Positions 43,893-53,234 of a DNA stretch of 64,000 nt are shown here, piece by piece (the first letter of the stretch is position 1; each line of letters begins with the position of its first letter). The stretch comes from Cellulophaga sp. F20128 (GTDB lineage Bacteria > Bacteroidota > Bacteroidia > Flavobacteriales > Flavobacteriaceae). The stretch spans positions 1-64,000 of the forward strand of contig NZ_JALKBA010000020.1 in NCBI RefSeq assembly GCF_023015805.1, in the 5' to 3' direction. The notes beneath the pieces are model-generated. The model did not search any database and was not told where the DNA came from. It saw nothing but the letters and a program-made list of their open reading frames with translations. The position numbers and the translations under genes are program-made.

Positions 43893-45542
43893 ATGAACTA
43901 TTCCCTCTTATTAATTTACTTCTTTTCTTTTCTAGGTGCTACTCAGGGACAGACCAAAAGTCTGGCTGAAAAAATAATAATCACCACTACAAAGAAAAGT
44001 ACCCAGATAACCATTTCTAAAAATGGAACCTTACTTGTAAATGTATCACCAAAAGATGTCCGTAAATTTAGGAGGCAAGGTTTGATACACTATAATGACT
44101 TTGGCGCTAGTGGTGACGGTAAAACCAATGATATAAATGCAATTGCAGCTACCCATGCGTATGCTAATCAGAACGGCCTTAAGGTAAAAGCTAATGATGG
44201 GGCAACTTATTATATTGGAGGGGAGCAAAGAACTGCAATTATACAAACTGATACTGATTTTGGAACCGCTGCCTTTATCATAGACGATACCAATGTTCAA
44301 AACCGTAGCGCTTCTATTTTTATAGTCAATTCCGTAAAGCAATCATTTAAACTAAAAGGAATAGCTTCACTTCAACGGAATCAAGAAAAAATAGATGTAT
44401 CCTTAAAAGAGTCTTGTCTAATAAAAGTTTCTAACTCAAAGGTAAAACAGTATATCCGCTATGGACTAAACCAAAACAATGGGGCTCAGCAAACAGATAT
44501 CTTTGTAGTCGACAAAAAAGGTAATGTAGATGTAGATGCTCCCATTATCTGGAACTTTGACCAAATTACAGAGTTAACTGCCTTACCCTTAGATAAAAAG
44601 CAATTAAAAATCACTGGAGGACGATTTACAACTATTGCAAATAAAGCTGAATCCAAATACACGTATTACAGCCGAAACATAACAATTAACCGCTCCAATG
44701 TTCTCATAGACCGATTGGAACATAGGGTTATGGGCGAAGGAGAACAAGGGGCCCCATATAGTGGCTTTATCAATATTCGGGATTGCGCCTACGTAACGGT
44801 TAAAAACACCCTATTAACGGGACGAAAAACTTACAAAACCATCGGATCGGCGGGGAAACCCGTATCTATGGGCTCGTATGACATTAGTGTTACTCGTGCT
44901 ATAGGTGTTTCCTTGGTTAACTGTAGTCAAACAAATGACATCAATGACAATAGCTATTGGGGAATTATGAGTTCTAACTATTCCAAAAACCTTGTTTATG
45001 ACAATTGTACCCTTTCCAGGTTTGATGCTCATATGGGTGTTGCTAATGCCACTATTAAAAATTCGACCCTAGGACATATGGGGATCAATGCCATTGGGAG
45101 TGGCGTCTTAACTGTTGAAAACACTACCGTTTATGGAAGAAACCTGATCAATCTACGCAGTGATTACGGCAGTACTTGGCAAGGAGAAATTGTAATCCGA
45201 AACTGCCTTTTTATACCTTCTAATGGTAAATTTTCAAGTCTAAGTTTAATTGGCGGCTTCAATTCTGGAATGCACAATTTTGGTTATACCTGTTATTTAC
45301 CAGAACAGATTACCATTGAAAACCTTCGTATCAATGATTCTAACCCATCAGAAGATTATCTGGGACCTACTATTTTTAACAATTTTAACCCTAAAGTAAC
45401 CGACTATTCTTATCAGGAGGAATTCCCATATATCAGGACTAAGAAAATTTCACTTAAGAATGTAACCACAGAAAGTGGCAAGGGCTTAAAAGTTAGCAAT
45501 AACCCCTACTTATTTAAGAACTTGAAAGTATACAACGATTAA
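43893..45542 (+). CDS. secreted right-handed beta-helix protein (pectate-lyase-like)
   Basis: A 549-residue protein with a signal peptide ending TQGQ (residue 20). Residues 70-115 hold the pectate-lyase superfamily entry motif NDFGASGDGKTNDINAI. From about 240 to 480 it is made of short repeated strands with Asn ladders (SNVLIDRLEHRV, YVTVKNTLLTG, SLVNCSQTNDI, VYDNCTLSR, ATIKNSTLG, LTVENTTVYG). This suggests a polysaccharide lyase, hydrolase or epimerase. No catalytic set can be assigned, so the substrate is unknown. It pairs with the lipoprotein gene that follows. Confidence 0.8.
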   Translation: MNYSLLLIYFFSFLGATQGQTKSLAEKIIITTTKKSTQITISKNGTLLVNVSPKDVRKFRRQGLIHYNDFGASGDGKTNDINAIAATHAYANQNGLKVKANDGATYYIGGEQRTAIIQTDTDFGTAAFIIDDTNVQNRSASIFIVNSVKQSFKLKGIASLQRNQEKIDVSLKESCLIKVSNSKVKQYIRYGLNQNNGAQQTDIFVVDKKGNVDVDAPIIWNFDQITELTALPLDKKQLKITGGRFTTIANKAESKYTYYSRNITINRSNVLIDRLEHRVMGEGEQGAPYSGFINIRDCAYVTVKNTLLTGRKTYKTIGSAGKPVSMGSYDISVTRAIGVSLVNCSQTNDINDNSYWGIMSSNYSKNLVYDNCTLSRFDAHMGVANATIKNSTLGHMGINAIGSGVLTVENTTVYGRNLINLRSDYGSTWQGEIVIRNCLFIPSNGKFSSLSLIGGFNSGMHNFGYTCYLPEQITIENLRINDSNPSEDYLGPTIFNNFNPKVTDYSYQEEFPYIRTKKISLKNVTTESGKGLKVSNNPYLFKNLKVYND

Positions 45543-45770
45543 CTGGTTTACCTACATACCAGTAGATGGATAGATTACTACTGTATATTAAAAAGAAATC
45601 TAAGTACTTGCTTTGGAAGTTTTGCCTTTTTTATTGAAGGTAAGGTATTGATGTTTAGAACGACAAACCCTGAAGAAAACTAAGGTCAAACATCGATAGG
45701 CTATCCTACTACTAGTTAAACCTTTTGCTGATATTTAGGTCTTATTACAAAAACCCTCAAATCTTTTTTC

Positions 45771-46781
45771 ATGAACAAATCCTCCCTTTTCTTTTTACTG
45801 CTCATTACATTTTTACTTTCATGTAGTTCAACAGATGGCGGCACAAATTCTGAAGACCTAGACAACAGTGCAACAATTTTAAAACCCAAAGGTCTCTATA
45901 CAAGTTCCATTGGCAATGAAATCGCATTAGACCATCCACAAGTTAAGGGTTCATTAATACGTGTAAAGTGGAGTGATTTAGAACCCAGTGCTGGGGTATA
46001 TGACTTTACAAAAATAGAACAGTTTCGAGAACTAATTAAAACGAAAAACCTGAAATGGAGTTTGGGTGTAATTGCAGGTTCAAGCAGCCCTGAATGGCTT
46101 ACTACAACTATTGGTGCAGACTATTTTGAAATAACAACAAGTGATGCCACCATAAAAAAAATTCCTAAAATTTGGGATGCAATAGTTAATGAAAGATTAG
46201 CGCTACTGGCTGAAGCGCTTGCCAACAGCTATAGCGAAGATGCCGATTTGGTTTTGGTATACACCCCTCAAATGACTGCGAACGGCATAGAAGGTCATTT
46301 TAATGGAGTTCCTAAGGAAGAGCTACTAACTGCCGGATTAACGGCAGAAAACTGGATTAGTTCTGTAAAGGAAACTGCTAAAATTTTTGCTACTGCCTTC
46401 CTAGATAAACCCATTGCAGTTGAAGTTCATGATATAATAGGAGAAACATCAATTCCGAACCAAATTATGACGGACTTATGGAACGATCCTTCTTTAGACC
46501 AACGTGTTGGGGCAGCTATGTGGTGGATTTCTGGTAAAACGACCTACCAACCCAATTTGGTAAACGCTTTAACTAATTTTCCCGGAGATATTTATGCCCA
46601 GGCCATTGGGCGATCTGACCAAACAGAAAGGTTTGAAAATGATGACTACACCTCTGTATTTGAACAAGCAAAAATTATTGGGATTCGATATATAGAACTT
46701 TGGGAATACGAATTTATAAATAATACTTTTCCTCAAGATTTTATATGTTTCAATAGTTATACGGCTACTAACTTTGAGTAA
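45771..46781 (+). CDS. lipoprotein with a glycoside-hydrolase-like barrel
   Basis: A 336-residue protein with a lipobox LLSCSS (Cys near 18), so it should be anchored in the outer or inner membrane. The mature part reads like a (beta/alpha)8 clan GH-A barrel: RVKWSDLEPSAGVYDFTKIE near 65-85 is a common entry strand of GH42- or GH5-like enzymes, and RYIELWEYEF near the end places a Glu where the nucleophile often is. The acid/base Glu cannot be assigned. It lies 228 bases after the beta-helix gene on the same strand and may act on the same polymer. Confidence 0.7.
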   Translation: MNKSSLFFLLLITFLLSCSSTDGGTNSEDLDNSATILKPKGLYTSSIGNEIALDHPQVKGSLIRVKWSDLEPSAGVYDFTKIEQFRELIKTKNLKWSLGVIAGSSSPEWLTTTIGADYFEITTSDATIKKIPKIWDAIVNERLALLAEALANSYSEDADLVLVYTPQMTANGIEGHFNGVPKEELLTAGLTAENWISSVKETAKIFATAFLDKPIAVEVHDIIGETSIPNQIMTDLWNDPSLDQRVGAAMWWISGKTTYQPNLVNALTNFPGDIYAQAIGRSDQTERFENDDYTSVFEQAKIIGIRYIELWEYEFINNTFPQDFICFNSYTATNFE

Positions 46782-46916
46782 TAGTGGTTTCTTCTGTTAG
46801 ATTCGCTGTTCCAAAAAATTGGTGCTGCATATTTTGAAAATATTCTAAAACGCAATGTACCAACCCATTAAGCTTTACAAAGACAAGAGCTATTGCTTAA
46901 AATTTATGCACAAAAA

Positions 46917-46953
46917 AGCCTGACAATCCATACCATTTATGAATTATCAGGCT
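46917..46953 (-). terminator. terminator of the FKBP gene
   Basis: On the minus strand AGCCTGA (complement of 46947-46953) pairs with TCAGGCT (complement of 46917-46923) around a 23-base loop, followed by six T. It lies 23 bases after the stop codon. Confidence 0.7.
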
Positions 46954-46975
46954 CTGTAATACTAGGTAATTAATT

Positions 46976-47422
46976 TTATTTTGTTACCTCGGTATCTTTT
47001 ATTCCTACCACTTCAAGATCAAAAATAAGTTCTTTTCCCGCTAAAGGATGATTTCCGTCTATCACAATACTTTCTTCCTTTATTTCAATTACACGTAGGT
47101 TTATTTCCTGGCCATCTGGAGATTTAGAAACTAGTCCCATTCCAACTTCAGGAGTAATATCACCTGGAAGTTCGGTTTTTTTCACTTCTTGTTTTAAGGC
47201 CTCATTAACTTCTCCGTAGGCTTCCTCTTTGGCAATTGTTATGGTCTTTTTTTCATTTAACTTCATATCGATTAACCCTTTTTCAAAGCCAGGTATTATT
47301 TGCCCTTGCCCTAAAGTAAATTCTAAGGGGTCTTTTCCTTCAGAACTATCAAAAATCTGTCCGTCCGATAACTTACCTGTGTAATTTACTTTAACAGTGT
47401 TATTCTCTTTAACTTGATTCAT
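46976..47422 (-). CDS. SlyD-like FKBP-type peptidyl-prolyl isomerase
   Basis: A 148-residue cytoplasmic isomerase of the SlyD type. The FKBP core is VKVNYTGKLSDGQIFDSSEG, then FTLGQGQIIPGFEKGLIDMK. An insert-in-flap domain spans about 70-125 (EAYGEVNEALKQEVKKTELP), and the C-terminal strand is DGNHPLAGKELIFDLEVVGI. The His-rich metal tail of E. coli SlyD is absent. It likely assists folding of prolyl bonds. It is divergent from the methyltransferase gene across a 693-base gap. Confidence 0.94.
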   Translation of the reverse strand: MNQVKENNTVKVNYTGKLSDGQIFDSSEGKDPLEFTLGQGQIIPGFEKGLIDMKLNEKKTITIAKEEAYGEVNEALKQEVKKTELPGDITPEVGMGLVSKSPDGQEINLRVIEIKEESIVIDGNHPLAGKELIFDLEVVGIKDTEVTK

Positions 47423-48115
47423 ACTCTAATTTTTAATTTTAAAAAATACTCTTAGCATAATTCTTACGCAGCAAATATTTTAGTTTAGACTTATTTAACC
47501 AATAGCCGCCAAAATCACGCCAAAAGAGCAAAAAACCAGAATGAATATATTCAAAGCCAGTAAATTACCCTATCTAAAATATAAAAAAGCGCTGTAGTCC
47601 TTAAATAGCAGTAAAGTCTACCCATAGAACCGCATTTAATATAATTTCTTAAAAAAATAAAAAAAATCGGAAATAATGTCAGTTTACACTAAAATTCATA
47701 GAATACTAGCCTCAATAGAAAATAATAAATAGCTAGAGGTTAGCGAAAAGGTTGCGAACTTCTCTCTGCCAATTCTATGGAATTGAAATTTTTATTTGAT
47801 TTGTATTTTTTGGAACAGCAAACTCAACCACTATGTACCGCAAAAAAATTTCAACTATAGGTTAACCCAAAACTTTTTTCTTATAAATTAAGGAGTATTA
47901 AGAACACCTCCAACATTACAATAAACAAACCTTATTACAAGTTTCGTTTTTGGATTCTACAACCTTCCCTACAATCGCAAGCCAAAACTGTGTTGCAGTG
48001 TATCCTTTTTACGTATCTTACAATTAAACATGTAAAAGAAACTAATAGTGTTGTATTCAATTAACACTACATACTACTAAACCAGAGTTTAAAAGCTATC
48101 CGCGATACGTTCTAG
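47423..48115. other. 693-base intergenic region without a recognised gene
   Basis: The region is AT-rich and has stops in all frames. I see no tRNA, no clear terminator and no long repeat. AAGAACACCTCC at 47900-47911 matches the first 12 bases of the repeats at 17 and 212, which may be a decayed copy. A small RNA cannot be ruled out. It separates the FKBP gene from the methyltransferase gene. Confidence 0.5.
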
Positions 48116-48751
48116 ATGAATTACTATAAAGAAACATTTGAAACATGGAATAAAATTGCCAAGGTGTACCAAGATAAGTTTATGGACTTAGACTTGTACA
48201 ATGATACCTATGACCACTTTAGTACGCTTATTGGAAAACCGAACGCTTCGGTCTTAGAAATTGGTTGTGGACCAGGAAACATAACCAAAAAGTTGTTGAC
48301 CAAAAATCCAAATTTAAAGCTACTGGGTATTGATGTTTCTGAAAATATGATAACGCTTGCGAAACAGAATAATCCAACGGCAGAATTTAGGCAAATGGAC
48401 TGTAGAGATCTCGGTAATTTACAAAACAAATTTGATGCTATTGTTTGCGGATTTTGCATACCTTATTTATCAGAAACTGACTGCGCAACCTTAATTCAAA
48501 ACTGCAATAAATTACTTCATAGAGATGGCGTACTCTATTTAAGTTTTGTCGCTGGAAATTATAAGCAATCCGGCTTTATTTCCGGAAGTAGTGGTGATCG
48601 AGTCTATTTTTATTATCACCCACTGCAATCTATAGAAAAAGCACTGTCTATCAATTCTTTCACCATAAAAGAAAATAGCACTAAAACCTATCTAAAAAGT
48701 GATTCTACAACGGAAACACACACCATTCTACTGTCTAAAAAAAACAACTAA
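48116..48751 (+). CDS. class I SAM-dependent methyltransferase
   Basis: A 211-residue methyltransferase. Motif I is SVLEIGCGPGNITKKL near residues 46-60, motif II holds LLGIDVSENMI, and the post-I region has FRQMDCRDLG. The substrate domain is small, so a small-molecule or peptide substrate is plausible. It lies 80 bases upstream of the RimK-type gene on the same strand, with its own upstream region, so it may be the first gene of this block or independent of it. Confidence 0.85.
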   Translation: MNYYKETFETWNKIAKVYQDKFMDLDLYNDTYDHFSTLIGKPNASVLEIGCGPGNITKKLLTKNPNLKLLGIDVSENMITLAKQNNPTAEFRQMDCRDLGNLQNKFDAIVCGFCIPYLSETDCATLIQNCNKLLHRDGVLYLSFVAGNYKQSGFISGSSGDRVYFYYHPLQSIEKALSINSFTIKENSTKTYLKSDSTTETHTILLSKKNN

Positions 48752-48831
48752 CAACGAACAATATCTATGTAAAAGCTATTCAAAAAAAATATAAATTTAC
48801 TCTAAATTTACATCCTTATAAAGTGTCATAA

Positions 48832-50280
48832 ATGCAAAAATATATTGTTGTCAATCAACCTGAAAAATGGAATTTTTCGATTGAGAATATTACTGTTATT
48901 TCTTCTCAAGAATACCTAACAAATCCAAAATTTTCAGTACTTAAAAAAGCTAGGATTTTTAATCTCTGTAAAGATTATTCGTATCAATCTAAAGGTTATT
49001 ATGTATCACTCTTAGCAGAAGCTAGAGGTCATTTGGCCATTCCCACCGTCACCAACATTGTAGATTTAAAAACTTTAAAAATTGTTCGCATAGTCTCTGA
49101 TGAGTTTGATGATATTATTCAACAAAGTTTAAAAAATATAAAATCTCAAGAGTTTATATTAAGTATCTATTTTGGTCAAAACGTTGCTCAAAAATACAAA
49201 GAACTAAGCGCCTTGTTTTACAGACATTTTCAAATGCCCTTTTTACGGGTGAAATTTAACTTTAACACCAAATGGAACATTCAAAGTATTAAGGCTATTT
49301 CTGAAAATGAAATTCCTGATGAACATTTAGAAAGTGTGCATTTATTTGCCAATGAATATTTTTCTAAAAAACGCTATGACACACCAAAGTTAACCACTTC
49401 AGATTTTGATTTAGCTATTTTGGTTAACCCTAAAGATCCTGCTCCTCCAAGCAATTCTAAAGCCTTAAAGAAGTTTATAGAAATTGCAGAAAAAATGAAT
49501 ATTTATGCGGAGATAATTGAACCTAAAGATTTATCGCGATTGTCTTCATTTGACGCCCTTTTTATTCGTCAAAGTACAGAAGTGAACAATGAGGCTTATG
49601 CCTTTGCTCGTAAAGCACAACAAGAAGGTATTGCCCTTGTAGATTATCCGGACGCTATTTTAAAATGTTGCAACAAAGTTTATATGGCTGAAGCCTTGCA
49701 AAATGCCAATATAGAAACACCCAAAACTATTATTGTACATAAAGACAACAGAAATAAAGTCCTAGAGTTTACAGGCCTCCCGTGCGTCTTAAAGGCACCA
49801 GATTCTACCTTTTCATTTGGCGTTAAAAAAGCGAAGAACATAGAGGAATTCAATACTTTAGTCAACAACATGTTGAAAGAATCTGATTTAATTATTGCTC
49901 AAGAATTTTGTCCTTCAGATTATGATTGGCGCATTGGTATTTTAGATGGCAAACCTTTATTTGCCTGCAAATATTATATGGCAAAAGGGCATTGGCAAAT
50001 TTACAACTGGAATGCCAAGAAAAAAAACGACCAAGATGGAAATGCCGATTGTTTGCCCATAGAGAAAGTCCCAAAAAAAGTATTGAGTATGGCTATAAAA
50101 TCTGCCAAAATTATGGGCAAAGGTTTGTATGGGATAGACATAAAAGTGGTAAATAACCAACCCATGGTTATAGAAATTAACGACAACCCCAATATAGATT
50201 TTGGTGTTGAGGATTTGTATTATGGCGACCTTATTTACACTGAAATTTTAACGGCACTAAAAACACGATTAGCACAATAA
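48832..50280 (+). CDS. RimK-family ATP-grasp ligase with RLAN-type N-domain
   Basis: A 482-residue ligase. Residues about 1-190 form a RimK-like N-terminal domain (the family listed as RLAN), starting VVNQPEKWNFSIENIT. The ATP-grasp domain at about 280-480 has CVLKAPDSTFSFGVKKA, IIAQEFCPSDYDWRIGILDG and the Mg/ATP site GLYGIDIKVV followed by MVIEINDNPNID. The reaction would be ATP-dependent amide-bond formation with an amino acid such as glutamate. It is followed after 2 bases by the GCS2-type gene, which makes one operon of three enzymes. The acceptor is unknown. Confidence 0.9.
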   Translation: MQKYIVVNQPEKWNFSIENITVISSQEYLTNPKFSVLKKARIFNLCKDYSYQSKGYYVSLLAEARGHLAIPTVTNIVDLKTLKIVRIVSDEFDDIIQQSLKNIKSQEFILSIYFGQNVAQKYKELSALFYRHFQMPFLRVKFNFNTKWNIQSIKAISENEIPDEHLESVHLFANEYFSKKRYDTPKLTTSDFDLAILVNPKDPAPPSNSKALKKFIEIAEKMNIYAEIIEPKDLSRLSSFDALFIRQSTEVNNEAYAFARKAQQEGIALVDYPDAILKCCNKVYMAEALQNANIETPKTIIVHKDNRNKVLEFTGLPCVLKAPDSTFSFGVKKAKNIEEFNTLVNNMLKESDLIIAQEFCPSDYDWRIGILDGKPLFACKYYMAKGHWQIYNWNAKKKNDQDGNADCLPIEKVPKKVLSMAIKSAKIMGKGLYGIDIKVVNNQPMVIEINDNPNIDFGVEDLYYGDLIYTEILTALKTRLAQ

Positions 50281-50282
50281 TA

Positions 50283-51509
50283 ATGAATAAAAAATATCAT
50301 TTGTTTGAAGTTTACGGCATAGAATTAGAATACATGCTGATACATACCGATAATTTTAAGGTTGCTCCTATTGTTGATGCGTTATTAACCAAAAAGAATG
50401 GTAGCTTAACTGCAGATATAAACAATGGAGAAATTGCTTGGAGCAATGAATTAGTGGCGCATGTGGTTGAATTAAAAACCAATGGGCCTACAAAAAACCT
50501 CAATAGATTATCTAAATTATTTCATACTAATATAAAGGAAATAAACGCCCTTTTAAAACCATTAAACACTCAGTTATTGGCTACAGCTGCACATCCATTG
50601 ATGAACCCTGTTACAGATACGGTGCTATGGAAACATTCTTACAGTGAAGTTTATGAATTATACAATCGTATTTTTAACTGTAAAGGACACGGTTGGAGCA
50701 ATGTACAAAGCACCCATATCAACTTGCCTTTTTACGATGACGATGAGTTTGAAAAACTACACGCCGCCGTTAGAATTGTATTGCCTTTAATTCCTGGTTT
50801 GTGTGCAAGCTCCCCAATTTTGGAAGGAAAAAGCACAGGGTTTAAAGATACACGTTTAGAATATTACAAGACCAACCAAAAGGAAATTCCAGAAATGACA
50901 GGTTTGGTAATACCCGAACGCGTTTTTTCGAAGTTAGAATATTACTCTATCATTTTTGAACCCATTAACAAAGCTATAAAACCAAGGGATACTCACAATA
51001 TTTTAGACCATCATTTTCTAAATTCCCGAGGTGCCATTGCTCGTTTTGACAGAAATGCCATTGAAATTCGCTTGGTAGATATTCAAGAATGTCCCAAGGC
51101 TGATATTGCCATTTGTGTATTATTGATTGAAACTTTAAAGCTTTTCGTACATAAAAAATTAGCTACGCTAGAGGTTCAAAAATCATGGGTGAAGGAAGAT
51201 TTATTTCAAATTTTAAATCCGATTATCAAGGATGCTGAAATGCATACGGTGACCAATGTGGCTTACCTTGAACTATTTCAATTAAACACTCCTACAACGG
51301 TCCAAAATATTTGGAAACACCTATATCAACTCGTAAAACCAAACATCCATAAATCACATCACAGCGCCATTGAAACCATTTTAAATGAAGGCACTTTAGC
51401 AACGAGACTTTTAAGAGCTATAGCGGACGACTTTTCAGAAAAAAACATAAAGGCAGTATATTCTAAAATAGCCAAATGCTTACAAGAAAACAAACTTTTT
51501 AAACCATGA
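50283..51509 (+). CDS. glutamate-cysteine ligase family protein (GCS2)
   Basis: A 408-residue carboxylate-amine ligase of the GCS2 family. Early FEVYGIELEYMLI gives the Glu-x-Glu metal-binding signature. WSNVQSTHINLPF and FDRNAIEIRLVDIQECPKAD are the active-site strands of the family. It probably joins glutamate, or another amino acid, to an amine with ATP. Classical GshA of E. coli belongs to a different branch. It overlaps the amidohydrolase gene by 4 bases and follows the RimK-type gene by 2 bases, so all three act together. Confidence 0.9.
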   Translation: MNKKYHLFEVYGIELEYMLIHTDNFKVAPIVDALLTKKNGSLTADINNGEIAWSNELVAHVVELKTNGPTKNLNRLSKLFHTNIKEINALLKPLNTQLLATAAHPLMNPVTDTVLWKHSYSEVYELYNRIFNCKGHGWSNVQSTHINLPFYDDDEFEKLHAAVRIVLPLIPGLCASSPILEGKSTGFKDTRLEYYKTNQKEIPEMTGLVIPERVFSKLEYYSIIFEPINKAIKPRDTHNILDHHFLNSRGAIARFDRNAIEIRLVDIQECPKADIAICVLLIETLKLFVHKKLATLEVQKSWVKEDLFQILNPIIKDAEMHTVTNVAYLELFQLNTPTTVQNIWKHLYQLVKPNIHKSHHSAIETILNEGTLATRLLRAIADDFSEKNIKAVYSKIAKCLQENKLFKP

Positions 51510-52195
51510 CACTCCTACTCACTTGTGAACACGGAGGCAATCATATCCCAAATAATTACCGCTCTTATTTTAAAAATAAGGATGCCGTATTAAATTCACA
51601 TCGTGGTTATGATCTTGGTGCTTTACATCTTTTTAGTGTGCTAAAGGAAATTGCATCCTATTCAAAATACAGTACAACAAGCCGATTGGTGATTGAATTG
51701 AATCGTTCTCTACACCATAAACATTTATTTTCTGCATATACGAAGTCATTATCTAATACAGCAAAAGAACAATTAATAAAGGAGTACTATACCAGGTATC
51801 GGGAAGAGGTAACAGCCGAAATAAAAAAAAGAATCACAGCCCAGGAATTTGTACTTCACATCGCCGTTCATTCCTTTACTCCTATCTTAAATGGTACGGA
51901 AAGAAATTGTGATATTGGATTATTATTTGATTCGACCAAACCCAACGAAAAGGACTTTTGCCGTCACTTTAAACAAGAAATTAAAAAATTAGACGCCACC
52001 ATTAATGTACGCTACAATTACCCATATCTAGGTAAGTCAGACGGGTTCCCTACTTTTTTAAGAAAATTATTTCCAAAAAACTATATCGGTATTGAACTAG
52101 AAGTAAATCAGAAATTTTCTAATCAAAACAAATTTCCAAACCACTTGAATGAAACACTTTTAAACGCCTTAAAAGAAGTGTTATTCCTTAAGTAA
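51506..52195 (+). CDS. N-formylglutamate amidohydrolase-family protein
   Basis: A 229-residue zinc-type amidohydrolase. The family motifs are LLLTCEHGGNHIP at the N-terminus, SHRGYDLGALHLF near 30-42, RLVIELNRSLHHKHLF near 61-76 and LHIAVHSFTPILNG near 112-125. Characterised members cleave N-formylglutamate in histidine breakdown. No hut genes are present here, so in this operon it more likely removes or edits an acyl or amide group on the RimK/GCS2 product. The start overlaps the GCS2 gene by 4 bases. Confidence 0.88.
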   Translation: MTLLLTCEHGGNHIPNNYRSYFKNKDAVLNSHRGYDLGALHLFSVLKEIASYSKYSTTSRLVIELNRSLHHKHLFSAYTKSLSNTAKEQLIKEYYTRYREEVTAEIKKRITAQEFVLHIAVHSFTPILNGTERNCDIGLLFDSTKPNEKDFCRHFKQEIKKLDATINVRYNYPYLGKSDGFPTFLRKLFPKNYIGIELEVNQKFSNQNKFPNHLNETLLNALKEVLFLK

Positions 52196-52329
52196 GGAAC
52201 AATATGCAGAGCATCCGCCAATCGTTACAATACAAGTGTTCCTTTATATTTTAAAAATAACAGTAACTTTACCCCGGCATATATCAATATGCTATGGAAA
52301 CAAAAACACTATAACTATAATTTAATTCT

Positions 52330-53031
52330 ATGAAAAAAGTATTTTTAATTCTTGTAATATTTCAGTGTATTGGTTGCGCAGAATTACAACAAGTTGTAAA
52401 TCAATTACCACAAGGGGGCGTTTTAAGCAATGAGCAAATAGCGAATGGACTCACAGAAGCACTAAACCAAGGCATTCAAAAACAAGTGAGCAAACTGACT
52501 CTTGAAGATGGTTATTATAAAAATGAACTGGTTAAAATTTTATTGCCTACTGAACTACAAAAAATTGACAAAACATTGCGTGATATAGGTTTGGGGAATT
52601 TAGCTGATCAAGGTCTTAAAGCAATTAACAGGGCGGCCGAAGATGCCGTTGGCGAAGCCACACCCATATTTATAGCTGCGGTGAAAAACATTTCTTTTAC
52701 AGACGCAAAAACGATTTTGACGGGTGCTGATGATGCAGCTACGACTTACCTTACAACCTCCACAGAAACCGAATTATACAATAAATTTAATCCGGTCATT
52801 AAAAACTCATTTACAAAGGTAGGCGCAGATAAAATCTGGGAAGATCTAATCACGAGATACAACAACATTCCTTTTACCAAAGATGTAAATCCAGACTTAA
52901 CAGATTATGTAACCAACGAAGCTTTAAAAGGGGTTTATACGATGATTGCTGTTGAAGAAAAAGAAATTAGAACTAAGGTTTCTTCTCGAACTTCAGCCAT
53001 CCTAAAGCAGGTTTTTGCCTTACAAGATTAA
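52330..53031 (+). CDS. DUF4197 family lipoprotein
   Basis: A 233-residue protein with lipobox CIGC (Cys 16). The mature part matches DUF4197: LSNEQIANGLTEALNQGIQK, then LPTELQKIDKTLRDIGLGNL, with long helices and no catalytic motif. It is usual in Bacteroidota and Proteobacteria, and its function is unknown. It is transcribed on its own, 134 bases after the amidohydrolase gene. A terminator lies at 53197. Confidence 0.9.
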   Translation: MKKVFLILVIFQCIGCAELQQVVNQLPQGGVLSNEQIANGLTEALNQGIQKQVSKLTLEDGYYKNELVKILLPTELQKIDKTLRDIGLGNLADQGLKAINRAAEDAVGEATPIFIAAVKNISFTDAKTILTGADDAATTYLTTSTETELYNKFNPVIKNSFTKVGADKIWEDLITRYNNIPFTKDVNPDLTDYVTNEALKGVYTMIAVEEKEIRTKVSSRTSAILKQVFALQD

Positions 53032-53196
53032 TTTGAAGGTATTTTCTTCACAATTGCACAATAATTCAAAATAACTTACGTTAATCAAATAAGTGTGTTA
53101 ACAAACTTACCTATAAGTTAAGTTAACCATATCGATTAAAAATTTCTATAGTTTTATAGAAAAATGAGTTCGTAATTTTTTGAGTTAGTTAGTTTT

Positions 53197-53222
53197 AAAA
53201 ACCGGTGGGAGCATCGGTTTTT
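53197..53222. terminator. bidirectional terminator after the DUF4197 gene
   Basis: AAAAACCGGTG pairs with CATCGGTTTTT (one G-T wobble) around the loop GGAG, followed by more T. It is 165 bases after the DUF4197 stop and 13 bases from the end of the convergent hydrolase gene, so it serves both strands. Confidence 0.85.
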
Positions 53223-53234
53223 TTATGTATAAAA

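Noticed and set aside
46805-47819. A 15-bp inverted match, GCTGTTCCAAAAAAT, about 1 kb apart around the FKBP gene
   Set aside because: A match of this length is expected by chance in 64 kb of AT-rich DNA and it has no transposase or target duplication.
47900-47911. Third trace of the AAGAACACCTCC repeat
   Set aside because: Only 12 bases match and the inverted arms are missing; may be chance.
51506-52195. Histidine-utilisation role for the N-formylglutamate amidohydrolase
   Set aside because: No hutH, hutU or hutI genes are near, and the gene overlaps the GCS2 ligase gene.
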